The notes: a model not told the origin generated them from the letters alone. A DNA stretch of 64,000 nucleotides from Alectoria sarmentosa (GCA_009733775.1 WOGZ01000013.1:186001-250000), one strand, 5' to 3'. Numbered from the stretch's first letter, positions 11,035 to 23,829 are shown. Numbers and translations are program-made.

Positions 11035-12210
11035 TCTTTTAGAGCGTAAATGAAAAAAATTTCAGATCATGCAAGGGCGCCGAAAAACGCAGCCTTAGAT
11101 GCAGAATTGAGTGAGACATGCACTTCGCTATTCCGACTTTGGCCTTTCCCTCATTCTCGATTCCGTCCAACATTGCCAGAATTGCAAATGTTTGCTGCAA
11201 ACGCGTGTCCACTGCGGCGGTTTTGCGAGCTGTGTGGACTGCATTGATTGTCGAGATGTTGACTGGGTGGGGTTAAATGGGACTGAGTCTGGGGTGAGAG
11301 GAGGCGATGAGAAAACAAACATTACAAATCGATCAATAATAACGAAAAGAATAAAAAAAGTTGTAGAAGAATAAATCGTAGGGGGTATGCGGGCAATGAG
11401 AGTTGGTCTTTTAAAAACCACACAGATCATACAATCCAGACGAGTATTGCAATCTTAGGCTTCTGAGGGGTGAGGAAGGAAAGCAAAACTCATCATAGAT
11501 CGAAAAGTATAAACAAGAACACAAAAACGTCATGAGACTGCCATCACTGCCCTCTGCAATCTCAAGCTTCGAACTCGAGAACTGCACGCAACCCCATTCA
11601 ACATCATGGAACATCTATCCCACAACTCCTCACGCTCGGAATTTCACACACACGCACGGACAAACCTTCAAGCACTCGAGCACCAACTCCATATCGCCTC
11701 ATCCACAAACAACCTTTAAAGCAACGTAAAGCAACACTAGCAGACGAACATGCCTCCTCAACCATTCCCCATACATCTCTCTCAAAAGCGAAACCGACCC
11801 ACTTTTGTACCAGCAGCAGTAGAAAACAATCGTATGCTGTTTACGCTTAGCATTAACTCTCTGGAGACATACTGTTCTCTAGGACTCGAGCATCTGCTCC
11901 ACATCTCCCAACGTTCAAACAACCTACAAAGGAGCCTCCATCAACACTAGTAGGAGGACATACCTCCTCAATCATTCCCTATCCATCTCTCTCAAAAGTG
12001 AAATCGACGCAATTTTAAGAGGCAGCAGCAGGAAACAATCATACTTAAAACCAACGGCAAAAAATACTCATACGCCGTCTACGCATAGCAATAACACTCC
12101 TGAGAAATATCCATCATCCAACTCCAGCAATCCCTCAGCCACCATGTGCGCCTCTCCACCTTCCCCTTTACAAAGCACACAGACACACTCTACAGAAACC
12201 GTTCCTCCAC
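11035..12210. other. Intergenic region holding a decayed duplication
   Basis: No supported gene. The right half contains an imperfect tandem duplication (11674-12107), listed separately. Confidence 0.5.
11674..12107. repeat. Imperfect tandem duplication, unit about 215 bp
   Basis: Unit 1 (about 11674-11880) and unit 2 (about 11885-12107) align along their length. Shared blocks include CCATCTCTCTCAAAAG or its one-base variant, GCAGCAG followed by GAAAACAATC or GGAAACAATC, and ACGC(T/A)TAGCA. Many differences are C/T or G/A transitions, as expected of old RIP. Confidence 0.6.
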
Positions 12211-13978
12211 TCAAAACCACCTCAAATCCATTGACCCCTCGCTGACAGCATACATCTCTTCATCAACTGGTTCCGGTGTAGAAGATGGGGTTGGGTTGGA
12301 CCAAGCGTTGGAAAAGGTCGCAGGTTCTTGCGAATTTTGCATCTCGGCTGCAAAGTCTGATGATAGCTGCCACGACTGCGTTTCGGCATGGGACTCTTCG
12401 GCATTGGGCGCCGATGTGTTTGCGGAACTTACAAGCTGGTTCTTCGGCCAGAGCGCGGGATCAAGTCTCTCAAAAAGCACCTGCAGCCTATTGGACCATA
12501 TTCCTTGATCATCCTGGTGGCAGTGTCCGAGCAAAAGCAACACGGTGTAATCCATCTCCTTCAGTAGCAAATTGAGGGTCTCGTTGAAAGATTGGGCGCT
12601 CGGAACCTGCCAAATTTCCTCACCCAGCTCTCTGAATGTCTTGATGGCCCGGAAAGTGATATCTTTGCTCTCAACGCCAGACGTGATGATTCTTTCAAAC
12701 CAACAATCTTGGTCACTAGGGCTTTGGATTCCCGCAGACTTGTGGATCTGTTGCCATGTATGGTAGACCCCGGCGTGCTCGGCTTTGGGTTTGATGGAGG
12801 CAAGGTAGCAGAGATCATAGTGCTGGGCGAGTGGAGGAAATTCTAGGAAACCGATAATCTCGCCGCATGGGAGGAGTTCACCGAGATGCGGTCCAGTGTG
12901 TGAGAAGACGACGACGGCGGGACCAAGTTCTCGTTGCAGCCTGGCTGGTGAGTTAGCATCCTGGCCAAGGCTACAAGAAAGGTGAGGCTCACATGGGCGA
13001 AGGTGCGTCCGTTGCTTTGGAATCGATTCGCTTTGAACTCTCACCCGTCTCCCCTTCTTCCAAATCGTTACCATCGCCCCTCTTGCGTTTCGCATGACCC
13101 ACTCCTGGTAGTGCCTGATATCCGCTGTGTCGTGACGGTGCACCATGTGCTTCAGACCTACATAGCATTTAGATCATTCCACACCAGGAGGAAACTGGCC
13201 AGACTCACGGAAACGAGGAATTGAAGGCCTGAGATCCGTTCAAGGCTCCTCTCTGGCGCTCATCCTCCTGTTCGAAGCTGCCCCTTTCCTGTTCGAGAGA
13301 CCCCCCATATCCAGTACAATGCGGCATCTCACCCACATCTTCTGGCCTAGAGACTCATGAGACCCGCTTCCACAAACAAGACACCGCGAAACTCACGACG
13401 ATGAGAACCCGTCCCCCATAACCACCTCACTGTCCGTCTCCCACACGAGCCCACTCTCCACACATCTCTCCGACATTCTCGCAGACAGCGGTACAAACCC
13501 ATCATCACCCGAGCCCCCAGCTCTAGATACCACAACCATCAATCAGCCTGGCTCCCTCCCTCTCTCGCGGACCCAAAAAAACGAACTCAACTCACAACGC
13601 AGACGCACTCCTCACCCTCCTCTCCTCAGGATCATCGTCGTCATCCTCTGCCTTGCGCTTGCGATCCCGCCCCAAGTTGCCGACTGTAAATGAGGGTTGG
13701 GTAGAATTGCCGACTGAGGGTGAAGGTTGGGTAAAATTACCAACTGAGGGTGACGGTTGGGAGGAATGACCGACTGGGAGTGACGGCTGGGCAAAACTAC
13801 CGACCGAGAGTGAGGGTTGGGTGAGACGATACATCAAAGCATCCGTGGCGTTCGAATCAGAGGCTTCGGTGAGATGATGATTCACAGGAGCATCCGTGGC
13901 ACTCGAAGAACAGATATCAGGCTGTGGCACTCCATGGGCGGACGTGCGGCGTAGAGACGATGCGTCGGCCGGAGGCAT
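12211..13978 (-). CDS. Unknown 513-residue protein with five 10-residue repeats
   Basis: Five exons on the minus strand (13978-13596, 13522-13397, 13346-13209, 13157-12993, 12940-12211) keep phase throughout and give 513 residues. The start MPPADASSLRRTSAHG is preceded by an in-frame stop. Residues 53-102 are five repeats of the type TQPSPSVGNS. A basic/acidic block follows (DRKRKAEDDDDD), then an acidic linker with another NLS-like run (HAKRKRGDGNDLEEGE). The final exon holds the one ordered part, about 160 residues beginning GPAVVVFSHTGPHLGELLP and ending in a leucine-rich helix (LLLKEMDYTVLLLLGH), then a disordered tail. Composition suggests a nuclear protein; I recognise no domain. The unspliced frame from 13146 shows a false N-terminus. 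Confidence 0.72.
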
Positions 13979-14447
13979 CTATGTAGAGCTGAAATTTCCG
14001 AGGTAGGGTCGAGGCAGGATTGTGCTGGGAGTGGGAAGGGAATGGTATTGAGCTGCTTGTTTTCGCGGTCATCAGAGTACAACGTAGAGATGTGCAGTCG
14101 GGTGGGATTCGGGTTGTAAATTGCTGATTTTAATGCTTGAAAATCATACCAGGCACGCTGTCGTGCGATCGATAGTTTGGATTGAAAGATTTGAAAATGT
14201 TGTGTTGTTGAATGTCAAGACGCGATTCAGAAAAAGGCAAGAGCGACCAACGAAGCGCTAAAACTGGCGACGCAGTGATTCAAGTGCAGGAGGAACTGGA
14301 CTCACGATGATGGCTTTTCCATCAACGGTATTAAAACTAAGAACTGCTCGCTCGCTATTGATGCGGGAGGATACCTAATTCAAGAGTCTGAATGTCCAAG
14401 GCAGAGCGCAAGCAGCCGTCTCCACTAGCTATACCAATGTATCCACC
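13979..14447. other. Intergenic region
   Basis: The 470 bp between the 5' end of the repeat-bearing gene and the 3' end of the sedolisin gene show no gene. Confidence 0.5.
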
Positions 14448-16538
14448 TTAAATCCGCTCCTTCGCGTTTGAGCTCAGAGCCAATGCCTTAACGCTGGGGA
14501 AATGCTACGGAAACATGTGTTAGCAATGCCTTTTGTGATCGCGGCTCAAGCAATGCTTACCGGTGTTCCAAACCCAGAGACAGCATCCCAACCAGCCAAC
14601 GCTGGAAATCCACTCCCTCCGCAACCAATAGCCGAGCCACTCGTAATGTCTGAGAACGAAGAATAGCCTGTCGAGTACAGCCATGGGTTTAAGAACCCAA
14701 GAGCGGGCTTGCCAGCTGCGAGCAGAGCATCATTGACCAGAGCCAAGATAGCAGAAGCAGTGGGTGTAGAAGCACTCGTGCCATCAAGGATGACAATGGT
14801 CCCATTCCAGATGGTAACAAAGCGTTGTCCCTGGGCAGCGATGTCTGGATACCCTCGGCCAGCTTGATTGTAGAGACCATCGAACTCGCCGCCTAAACTC
14901 GAGATGTAGTTCTTTACGACGCTGTTGTCATTTTGGTACGTAGGGCGAGCAAAGTAGTTGCTGAAACCGCCACCGCTAGAAAAGCCATTTGCTGTGTCAA
15001 ACGCCACAACTTCAGGGTTGAAGTTCTTAGTCGCTCCGACACTGGTAACGTAGGGACATCCGTCGGGGAAAGAGGGGAGGAATGTAGAAGTGTTTTTGCC
15101 ATCGTTGGTGAAGCAGTCGCCCGTAGGTCCGACACCGTTGTCGCCACTGGCACAAAGGAAAGATGTGCCCTTGGCTCCCAATTGAGCGAAAAGATTGCAG
15201 ACCTTCTTGGCGTACGCTTCAGGGACAGTCTGCTCGTCGTCACCATAGGAAGAGCTGATGATTTGAGGGAGGGTATCCATGTCCAGGACTGCATTAAGGA
15301 ATTGCAGGTAAGGTTCGTTGGTGTCGGTAGCTGTCATGTGTCAGTAACTGCGAAAGGATAGCCCCACGGAACCGAGATCACTTACGAGTAAGATCGTCTG
15401 GATCAAATGGCGGCATCCCACCCGTTGTGAACGCAGTGAGCGGAGTTGGATAGTCAATGCCAATGATTGTCTCAGCGTCAAGATTTCCCTCGAGATCCTT
15501 GCCCGCAGCTAACTGCGTAGCATTGTCGGGCGTTTGCTGATTGTTACCTCCATTTATGACGTCGACGGAGAAGGTCTCAGCCTCTGGCGCTGCGGCCTTG
15601 CGATACATTTCGAGGAAAATCTGGACATCGGAGCGGTTGTTTGCCTCGCCCAAAAAGTCTGCCAAGCCAACTTGGTTCTTGCCTGGCACTTGCGGTTTGT
15701 ATCCTTTGGTCCCATAGAACGTTCGCAGGCAGAGTGGCGTCACAAAAGTTGTGTTGCATACCTTGGCTACAGCAGCATTCTCCGAATCAGGTGTGGCAGC
15801 AATTTCAGTCTCAGCAGTGAAGTCCGGAGCAGGAGCGGCTTCAACCTCTTCAAATGGTTTGATTGTCTTGAGCGTCGTTCGACGGCCAGCAGGTCGGAAG
15901 AACGAGTTTGTGGGCTGGATCACATCGATATGTTCGTGCAGGTGCTTCGGTAGCGACCATTCGGGAGCCCGAACAATGCGGTCGCCATCGAGGTGCTCGT
16001 AGATCGAGTACTTGGTATCAAGAAGCCGTTCGATTTCTCCAACAGGTAGCGAAACTTTGATGAAATCTTTCGCTCGATTGTAGCTAAGCTGGGCTCGATC
16101 AATGCCACTGTCGAAAAGCCAGTCGTGAACAAGGTTCAGGGTATTATCAGCAGGCTTGACCAGCTCGTCAACCTCTTCGTTGGTAAGGTGTTGACCATAG
16201 CGAGGATGGGAGGGCGTTGAGACTGGTCATCCCACAAGCATACGTTAGCATTGTCAATCAATCCCAGGGAAGCTTCCGAAGTATCCAGTGAGACTTGGGG
16301 AACAGACCGACTTACCTTCATAGAGATGTCGTTCAAGCTCGTCGAATTGGCTTTGCTTGAGACCAATATGCAAATTTAGTAGCGCATGTGCAGGCGCTGG
16401 GCCGACCTTATGCCATTTGCTTGGTACATGGTGGGTATCCTTGACAGCATATTCGGTGCGAAAGCGTAGAGGAGAGCTAAGGATAGTGGTTGAGGCAGCC
16501 AGAAAGGCCAAAGGGACTGAAAGAGTGTACATCAGCAT
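14448..16538 (-). CDS. Secreted sedolisin (S53) peptidase, tripeptidyl-peptidase type
   Basis: Four exons (16538-16316, 16222-15386, 15330-14561, 14504-14448) give 628 residues. Residues 1-21 are a signal peptide (MLMYTLSVPLAFLAASTTIL). The pro-domain follows (HPRYGQHLTNEEVDEL). The catalytic domain has the sedolisin Glu-Asp pair in DLEGNLDAET (about E319 and D323), the oxyanion Asp in ASGDNG (about D417) and the nucleophile in DGTSAS (about S539). The C-terminal calcium-site region is DITSGSAIGCGGSGF. Family members are acid serine-carboxyl peptidases that act outside the cell or in the vacuole, many removing tripeptides from N-termini. The last exon codes for only 18 residues plus stop; without it the protein would end just after FGTP. 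Confidence 0.95.
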
Positions 16539-17928
16539 GTTGGATGGGTTGTGTGGGGAACGTGCAGCTGCATGAGAGAGGGAGGTACTTACTGCCCTTT
16601 ATCTAGCAGCTGGTAGCCACAGATGAGGAAGGTGCATTTTCCCAACGCGGAGGGTACCCCTCGCGGGATGAGCCTTGCTGCTGAGATTGTTGCAAGCTGC
16701 AAGGGCTCGGAAGGAAGTTGGTCATTGCAGCAGCTATGGGTTTCCTGCCTTGCCGGGAGGAGCAGGTGATTGAATTGTAGCCGTCACGACGTACAGGAAG
16801 CTATATCAAGCTCTCGAGCCCAGCTTCCTGAAGGAGTGTAGCTTTCATGCAGGTTAGCCGCAAGCAGCAGTCCAGCGACAGATAGGGTACCATCGATAGG
16901 GGCGTTTGTAGATTCTTAGCCAGGGACGGCATCGCTCCATCTCGGTCTGACCTTTTCTTGGTAAACAGGTACTCGTATGTAGTAGGTAGGTCAACATGGA
17001 TCAACATTATTCAGTCATCGGAGAGTGCAACTCGGTTTGAACTGCCAAGGGGAGGGAGTCTTGGCACGCTTGGCAGCATGGTCTTGGCAAACCGCAAGGA
17101 TGGCTAAAGGTAACTATAGCCGGGATCTTTAGGGTCACGCGTCTTGGTCTTGACGGTCTTGATGACTGATGATGTAATGCTACACTGCTGATGCGATTGC
17201 AACTCTACGAAATGCCAATTAAAAAGAGTGGAAAGTCAAGGAAAAGTCACTTGCGTTTATTGATTCATTGGCAGTGGTGAATATGAGAGGTCATCTTGCT
17301 GCCTTCATGGTGCTGAGAGGTATGTACTGTATGCCTTTGTTTGCCTGTGCTGTTCCACCCCTCAATTCAAGTCTACCTCGTCGCCAAGGCATATCTCCTC
17401 GGCATAACCTTTTTTCTGCTCCTTGTATCTTCTGCTTCTACCTACTTGCGACCATGACACTTGAATGTAAACGCACTCGGCTGCGGCTCTATCGCGCATT
17501 AAGGACATGGTAAGCGAGGCTCCGAGCACGAGGCCACCGCAGGACTATCAGCACGTCCTCGCACTTGTCACCATGTCCGTGCCATGACCTGAGCCTCCTT
17601 ATTACCCTCGCCGGAATCCATCAGCGCCTGCCGATGGCCACCATCTCCCCAAGATTGTCCATTCCCGCCTCGGGATTGTAGGTATCCTTCCTGGAATCGT
17701 ATGATTCGCTAGCATCGAAATCCAACGTCATGTTACCTATATGTCTGTGCTTTCATACCACAAGTATAATCATAGAATCCGGGCGACGGTGCACGTATGT
17801 TCATACACTTTGGGTTTCTTGGCTTGTATTCTCATACTGAAACCTGGGGTCACCGCAGTAAGTGAACTGTGGACAGGAGTCAGACTCTTTAAAGGTCTTC
17901 GGATACGCCGATTCGAGATGTCTCGTGC
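16539..17928. other. Intergenic region, nothing recognised
   Basis: Nearly 1.4 kb upstream of the sedolisin gene with only short, non-coding-looking frames. The sedolisin promoter must lie at its left end. Confidence 0.5.
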
Positions 17929-18249
17929 TCATCTAGCCTGGCAAGATTTTGCGCTTTCATTCGTCCTTGCCGTAGGCTCGTCTGACTGGACTTCAAAGTA
18001 GATTGTGACCGTACCTCGGTCCAGCTTCCTATACCACTGCGTCAAAGTGTCGGACCGGCGCTCGAGCATCTCCTCGGTATACTCAAGGAGTGCAAAAGTC
18101 AAGGTTTCGACATCCATTTTAAACAATTCTTTCGAGTAGATGACAGGCCAGATGTTGCTATCAATTGAAAATCTGCAGCAATGGTAAGTTAGGTGGTCAG
18201 CCAAGAGTGAAGAGGCTTCAAAGGGAGCAGTGGAGTCTTGATCAGCCAT
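17929..18249 (-). pseudogene. Two-domain family member A: N-domain only, probably a relic
   Basis: A 106-codon frame from an ATG at 18249. The core NIWPVIYSKELFK, followed after a helical stretch by RGTVTIYFEV, matches the N-terminal domain of the family described in the summary (V-I-Y-T/S-x3-F, then Y-W or Y-F). The segment ends ...CQ where other members have LEQ followed by a GT donor; here the next bases are GC, so the splice site is either a GC donor or lost. I find no second domain downstream. It could be a short live gene or a relic. Confidence 0.4.
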
Positions 18250-20456
18250 GGTGGCGATTACTGTAAAGGGATCACTTGACGTTCACTACCTGAATATGGC
18301 AACGAGAGGTCTATGTTGAGAGGATTCACCAAGGGGCAAAGAGTGACTCTATCAAGTACTGAAGTTGTTGCATCACCAATGCAATGATTCACCCATACAA
18401 CACTGTACTCTGAACTCACTTCCGTGCGTCACTACTGGAGCCGACATTCATCTCCCAGATTGCTGTGAATTCTATCATCACCCGAGGGTATTTAAACCCC
18501 CAACATTCTGACCTCCATCCTTCTTTCTTCATACTCTCTATTATACCCATTGATTACTTTCTACCAGACTACTTCCTCCACAGGCAGTCTTTGATAGCTC
18601 AAAGTATTCTCCTATCCACTCTCATACAAATATATACCTCCCTTTGCTCTGGCGTAGGGGGTGTTGATGTCCTCCCGACTGCATTAGCTTCAGTCACTGT
18701 CCTCCTCCAGCAAGCTTTGTTTCAACCGTGGCCAAAGCATCCAGGAATTCACGAGGCTTCGCTGCAGGATGAAATGCAGGTAGGTCATCAAGTAATCACA
18801 CGTGAATCCCAATGAATGACCATCAGCATAGTGAATGATATTGTCTTTTGAGCTGGAGCTCAGCACAGGGAACCTTCAACAGTGAAGAAGGCCGAAGCAG
18901 GACGCGATTGGAGAATGATATGTATGCTTCCCATCCTGGATTTGGTCCATCTACTCACACCACACAGCTTCATTGGCGCATATCTCGGCGAACTTGCCAC
19001 AAAGCTTCGAGCTAGAGCCGATTTCGACTCAGTCTCTCCCTTCGTCTTTCTCCAAGCTTATGGAGCCATTTCCAAAGACGATGATAGTCTTCTGTTGGAT
19101 GGAGGCAGTTCCCAGGAGACGTCGCAGTTCATCAATGAGCTGCTCATCACTCAGCCGTGCCGTTGAGATTGACAATCCACCGCGCGAAGCGTCGAACAGG
19201 GTATGCTGCACCAACGATCTTACTCTGATCATTTCTAACATCCTTCAAGGCAACAAATTCACCCTCCATCTGTAATGTCTGCAGTCCAGAACTACAAGCA
19301 CGTCTTCTCACCCAGCATTGCCTTCGATCGGCTCGAGTCCCACCTGAACCCGACGATCGAATCCGAAAAACTCCGAATACAAAAGACGCTTGAACGATGC
19401 CGGGTACTATCCCAAACCGGATCAATTGGCAAAGGTCTGGTCTCTTCTGGTGTTCACGTCTCGAATCCTTATAGCTGTAATCTTATGACAAGAGCGCTCC
19501 TGCCTTCATCGAATGGCATCGTTTCAAATACCTTCGACGATGGTTGTTCATGCCACCACAGACATCACCTCCACGATGTTGTCGTCATCAGCCTCAATAA
19601 GAACATACGTGCCGTCAACGTAGCTCCACCTCAAGATCTTATTCCAGGATTAGCCAGAACGATCTACAGGTTCTGCTAACCACTTAGTCGCGCATGTTTG
19701 GCATCTTATACTACTGACTTCCTCTACTCAGTACATACATATATACTACCCAAATTGCCACCCAACTCTCGTCCTGTTCGTCCTACCCTGATAGCGGGAA
19801 CTTTGATCAACTCAATCAGAGTATCGTGATCAATGGACGCGTAGGCGAAGAAAACGCTAAAGAGTATGACCGAACGCGACCAGGAGCCTGGTTCTCGACA
19901 ACATCATGGAGCATGTCACCACTACCTTTATCGAGAATATCCGTGGTAGATTCCCATCAATGTTTGTTGATTACACTTTGCAAGATCCGAATGAGTTAGG
20001 GTGTCATACCAGACGCAGATGGGATGCGACGACCCGACACAGGGGGAGGAACAAGGTTTCATGAGTTCTTCGACGAGCAAGTGGCGCTTCGGGCGAAGGA
20101 CATGGACAAGAAATTCGACGGTATCATCTACGACACCACACGGGCCAACGATGACGGGCGGGGTTGAGAGGATCCCGCAGCCGCGGTCGTCTAGATGACC
20201 CATTGCGTGATATTGAGGACGTGATATGCATTCTAGTTCCCGCTGACTTGACTTGACGAGTAAGCGCACCCTACATGACAAGATACAGAGCACATATGCA
20301 AATCAAAATTCACACATTCATTTCGCCACCAAGGAAAACCAGGACGTCTCAGCTTGGCTCTGCAGGCGAGGAGCCGGCTGAATGACCTAATGTTGCCTTG
20401 GAGATCCGGCCCGCCTTTCCTCGGAAGTCGCCATTGACATATTCGACTTTCCACAG
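18250..20456. other. Gene-poor region with decayed coding traces
   Basis: No intact gene. On the minus strand near 19400-19680 one frame reads as protein (EADDDNIVEVMSVVA) but has several TGA codons, so it may be an old degraded copy. On the plus strand near 19900-20170 coding-like segments change frame (for example DEQVALRAKDMDKKFDGIIY at about 20070-20130). None is identifiable. Confidence 0.35.
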
Positions 20457-20819
20457 ATGACGCCCGTGGGCTATCACTTCTGGCGCTCTGCTGAAGCAGC
20501 TGAGACTACTCATGTCATTGTTTTCTACAGGTCCATGTCCACCACTACTAACGAAGATCCTTTCGTGGAAGGGGGCAGGTCAGGGACGACTTCTCGGAGT
20601 GCTGCGTTGGACTGCTCCGAACATCCACCAAAGTCAAGAACCAGGTCAGGACCGACTTCTCAAATCGTTACTCTGGACGGCGCGAAGAGATTACCAAAGG
20701 CGTATACCAAATCGAAAACCACCCCCTGTTCCAAGGAGGAGAAACACCTGGCTGAGACAGAAAAAAAAGCTCTTAGCTACCTCAATCACGTCGGACATCT
20801 GAGAAGTTGAGAACAAGAC

Positions 20820-21309
20820 TGCTTCGGGTATGGACGACTTGAGAAAATGCTGTCTCTTGTCTGCATTCATATGAAAGTTCTGGAGCAGGATTACAAAACA
20901 GCAAGGAGTGAGCTTTTAGAGGCAAGGAACTTGGTCGAAAACGCACGCGCGGAAAACCGTGAGTGATCATGTGGGCAACAGAGCGTGGAAGGTTGCCGTG
21001 CCTCTGATCGGTATCATATCCCAGTTGGAAGTGCTGGACTTCACCGAGGTCTGCAAGGAGATCAAGAACGCCTAGCCCAGGATCACTACTTTTACGAGGG
21101 TCGCGTTCTGGAAAGGATCCTGCAGTACATCTACTACGATCCGTTCCAAGCTGTGAGAGAGGAGAGGCTCAAGGAGGTAGGTCTTCCGCTGTTCAAGTCA
21201 AAGGTCAGATAGCTGACATCTCGTCATTGCATCCAGATCGAAACCATCAAGGCAGTGGGGCGAAGGAAGCGTCAGACCATAGGAGACAATCCAGAGACTG
21301 CAGGCCAAG
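20820..21309 (+). pseudogene. Decayed relative of gene 22451-23691 (second domain)
   Basis: A coiled-coil-like stretch (KVLEQDYKTARSELLEARN) precedes LEVLDFTEVCKEIKNA, which runs into a TAG at 21073. The match then continues in another frame with YEGRVLERILQYIYYD and ERLKE, next to a GTAGGT donor at the place where relatives have an intron. A following exon reads IETIKAVGRRKRQ, a basic tail. The pattern L-x-F-x2-V-x2-E-x3-A then R-x2-E-x2-x-x-I-x2-D, ending E-x-L-K-[EQ], is shared with 22451-23691. The frameshift and stop make it non-functional as read. Confidence 0.42.
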
Positions 21310-22450
21310 AGACTGGAGAGCCATGTGAGGGGCCCGGTGCCTGAATTTTCGCCCATCACGCATGCTAATCATGAATAGCATCCTCATCAAAATTCTCAAA
21401 CCCGCGGTAGCCAAGCGGTTGCCTCGCAGAAACAGGACCTCCACCAAAGCGCCCTCGACTGACGTTCTCGGACACTACCGAGAAGATCCAGGGAACGCGA
21501 GGGGCCTAAAAACGAGGCGCATGAATCTCTCATGTCGTCGGGGGTGCCTACTTGCGCGGTGAGACGCTGATTATTCGCGGAAGAGAACAAGGCGGGATTG
21601 GCGGGGACACGTCTATTATATCGAAGAAGTTCAGGCGATTTCTTGATGCTGTGGTTTTGATGGCGGCAAGGAGTTGCGGATTTTTGTGCTCGTAGACCCA
21701 GTCGGAGACCAGTGACACACTACCTCACGATAAAAGTTACGCTGTTAGTCCTCGCACGGTCGAATACAAACAACATCACACTCACACACAAATGAGGGGG
21801 TACACATGACGTAAATGATCTTTGGGCCCGTCCCAACGCCAGGGCTAGCAAGCGAATAGAGCCCTGAGTAGGCGTATTCTCGTACCCCAGCCCTAAGCAA
21901 ACTCCCATATCCGTTCGATATAGACCTGGTGTATATGAAGCTATATACGGGCGCGGGCGGACGGGATCAATGAATGCTATGACTTTGAAAGAGATGAAAT
22001 CCAGGGAATTGTCATGTGTACGTCATGTGTAGTTGTAAGACGGGTAGATATGAACAAGTGCGTGGATAATATTATGTGAAAACCTCTTAGATGACTCACT
22101 GAACCATAGTCCCACTGTAGCGAGTCGAATTTACTTCTCTCTCGAGCCACATTCAAAAGGTATGAACCTTTTTGGATCCGAGTCATCTGAGAACGATGGT
22201 GTTCATCTGCAGCTAAGGTCTATTCTCTGTAATGCCCCATTCCAAACAGTCGACAAACAAAACCTTGCCATCACGGTATCTCTTCCAGAAAATGTTTGCT
22301 CTTCAAGACCTACTTCCGCTCTTCCTTTCTTCCTAGCCGCGCTTCCAAACGTTGGGCTCCAAGCGCGCTTCATAAATTATAGAATGACCAGGTCGCTTTT
22401 TGGTCGCCGGACTCCGCGCGGAGACAGGAAGGATGGGAGGCGAGCCTCCG
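21310..22450. other. Intergenic region, nothing recognised
   Basis: About 1.1 kb with short frames only; no repeat or RNA gene seen. Confidence 0.45.
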
Positions 22451-23691
22451 TTACTGCTTGCTATCCGACTTTGGTATCCTTTTTCCGGCCAGTTTGTGTC
22501 TGTCTAAGCACTTGCACCGTCCATTGTCCGATCGTGGGGTCTCTGGTAAGAACAGGAAGGGAGGATGGGGATCGCGAGCTTGAAAATACCAGCTGCTGTT
22601 GATTGTTAGCAGTTGTTTCTGGCTATGGTTCACTGATATGAGCATTTACACAGGGTTTAGGTCTTTACCCGACCAAGGCATTTCCAAGTGAGCTTGTACC
22701 ACCACTTGCTGTTGGTCGTTGTTTAGGTTTTAGCGCCATTGTCTGTGCAAAGAAGCACTTACACTGGCCAGGTCCTTGAGCTCTCGCAGCGTTGCTAGAG
22801 GCGGCAGGGCCGAGATTGGGTGAGGTTGCACCACCGCGTGCTGCTCATCGTTAGCAGGTAATGCTCACTGCTTTTCATGCGCAGAAGGACCTACCTTGGC
22901 CATAAACTGGCCGATAGGAATTACGTTGGGCACCTGAGTTGACACTTGGCATGTAGCTGGTGGGTTTTCGATCAAACTCGGTGTCGGAGTCAACTGCAAG
23001 GGGGCGCTTTGCTGTCTGGGCGAATCTCGCCGGACTCTGGACTCCCATTACCGGGTTGGTGGCCGCGCGACGGCTTTGAGATATCTGTGCAAGCATTAGC
23101 CAATGCTCCTCCGCTCAAAGAGGAGTGCTAACCTGTTTCAGCTTCTCGGTCTTGCAGCACCGAGGTTTGTCATGGTGCAATATCTTGATCACACCTTCAT
23201 AAATCCTCCCCATCATCTCGTCGTCGATGGGCCAATCATTGGCCTCTCGAACCTCGTTGGCCACTTTGTCGAACTCTAGATCGGGGAAGGGCTGATGGCC
23301 GCTTCTAGGTATGACGGCTTCGTACCCTCTGCCATCCTCAAGTAAGATGGCTCGTTTGTGATTATCTTTCTGTCGAGCTGAGGGTTCGTCGTCGCTCCAG
23401 CGAGAGTACCCGACGCCGCGGTTGCGTCGATCGTAGTCGCGGAAGTGGGAGGACAATCGGCTGTCCAGAACCTCTTCATGGTACCCGACTCCATCTGCGG
23501 CAGTTAGAAACGATAAGGTGAAACGCGTTGTGCGACGGCCGTACCTCACCAACAACAAGTCTGTCCTCCACATGCCCAAATCCCAGTGCACTGCGGATCT
23601 GTGATAGGAACAAGACGTCCACTATCTCAGGATTGGGATTTAGAGCTTGGCGAACCCAACGAGTATGATCATGCTGCCAGCACAGTGCCAT
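22451..23691 (-). CDS. Divergent member of the two-domain family, apparently intact
   Basis: Six exons (23691-23550, 23494-23133, 23084-22895, 22840-22763, 22708-22669, 22595-22451) keep frame and give 318 residues. The N-terminal part (MALCWQHDHTRWVRQAL, then GVGYHEEVLDSRL) is not recognised and differs from the usual family N-domain. Residues about 125-165 match the family's second domain: LEFDKVANEVREANDWP, then MMGRIYEGVIKILHHD, ending EKLKQ at a phase-0 intron. The last four exons are disordered, S/G/Q-rich and end basic (KLAGKRIPKSDSKQ). A TATATA box lies at about 23832-23841. An ATG-TTT-TGA mini-frame at 23720-23728 precedes the main start. All introns have good donors and acceptors. 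Confidence 0.62.
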
Positions 23692-23829
23692 CGTGAGATC
23701 GTGGATCCCTCGATCACGATCAAAACATCCCCTCGGCAACTGGAGTGTTGTGAGTGAAGTCTAATTCTCCACCTCGAAGATGCTCAACTTTGAGCTAATA
23801 GAGAGCGTCGTTATATTTATTTTAGTGTT

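Noticed and set aside
21402..21475. tRNA-like start (GCGGTAGCCAAGCGGTT)
   Set aside because: An A-box-like run is present but no B box, T-loop or closing acceptor stem can be found at the right distance.
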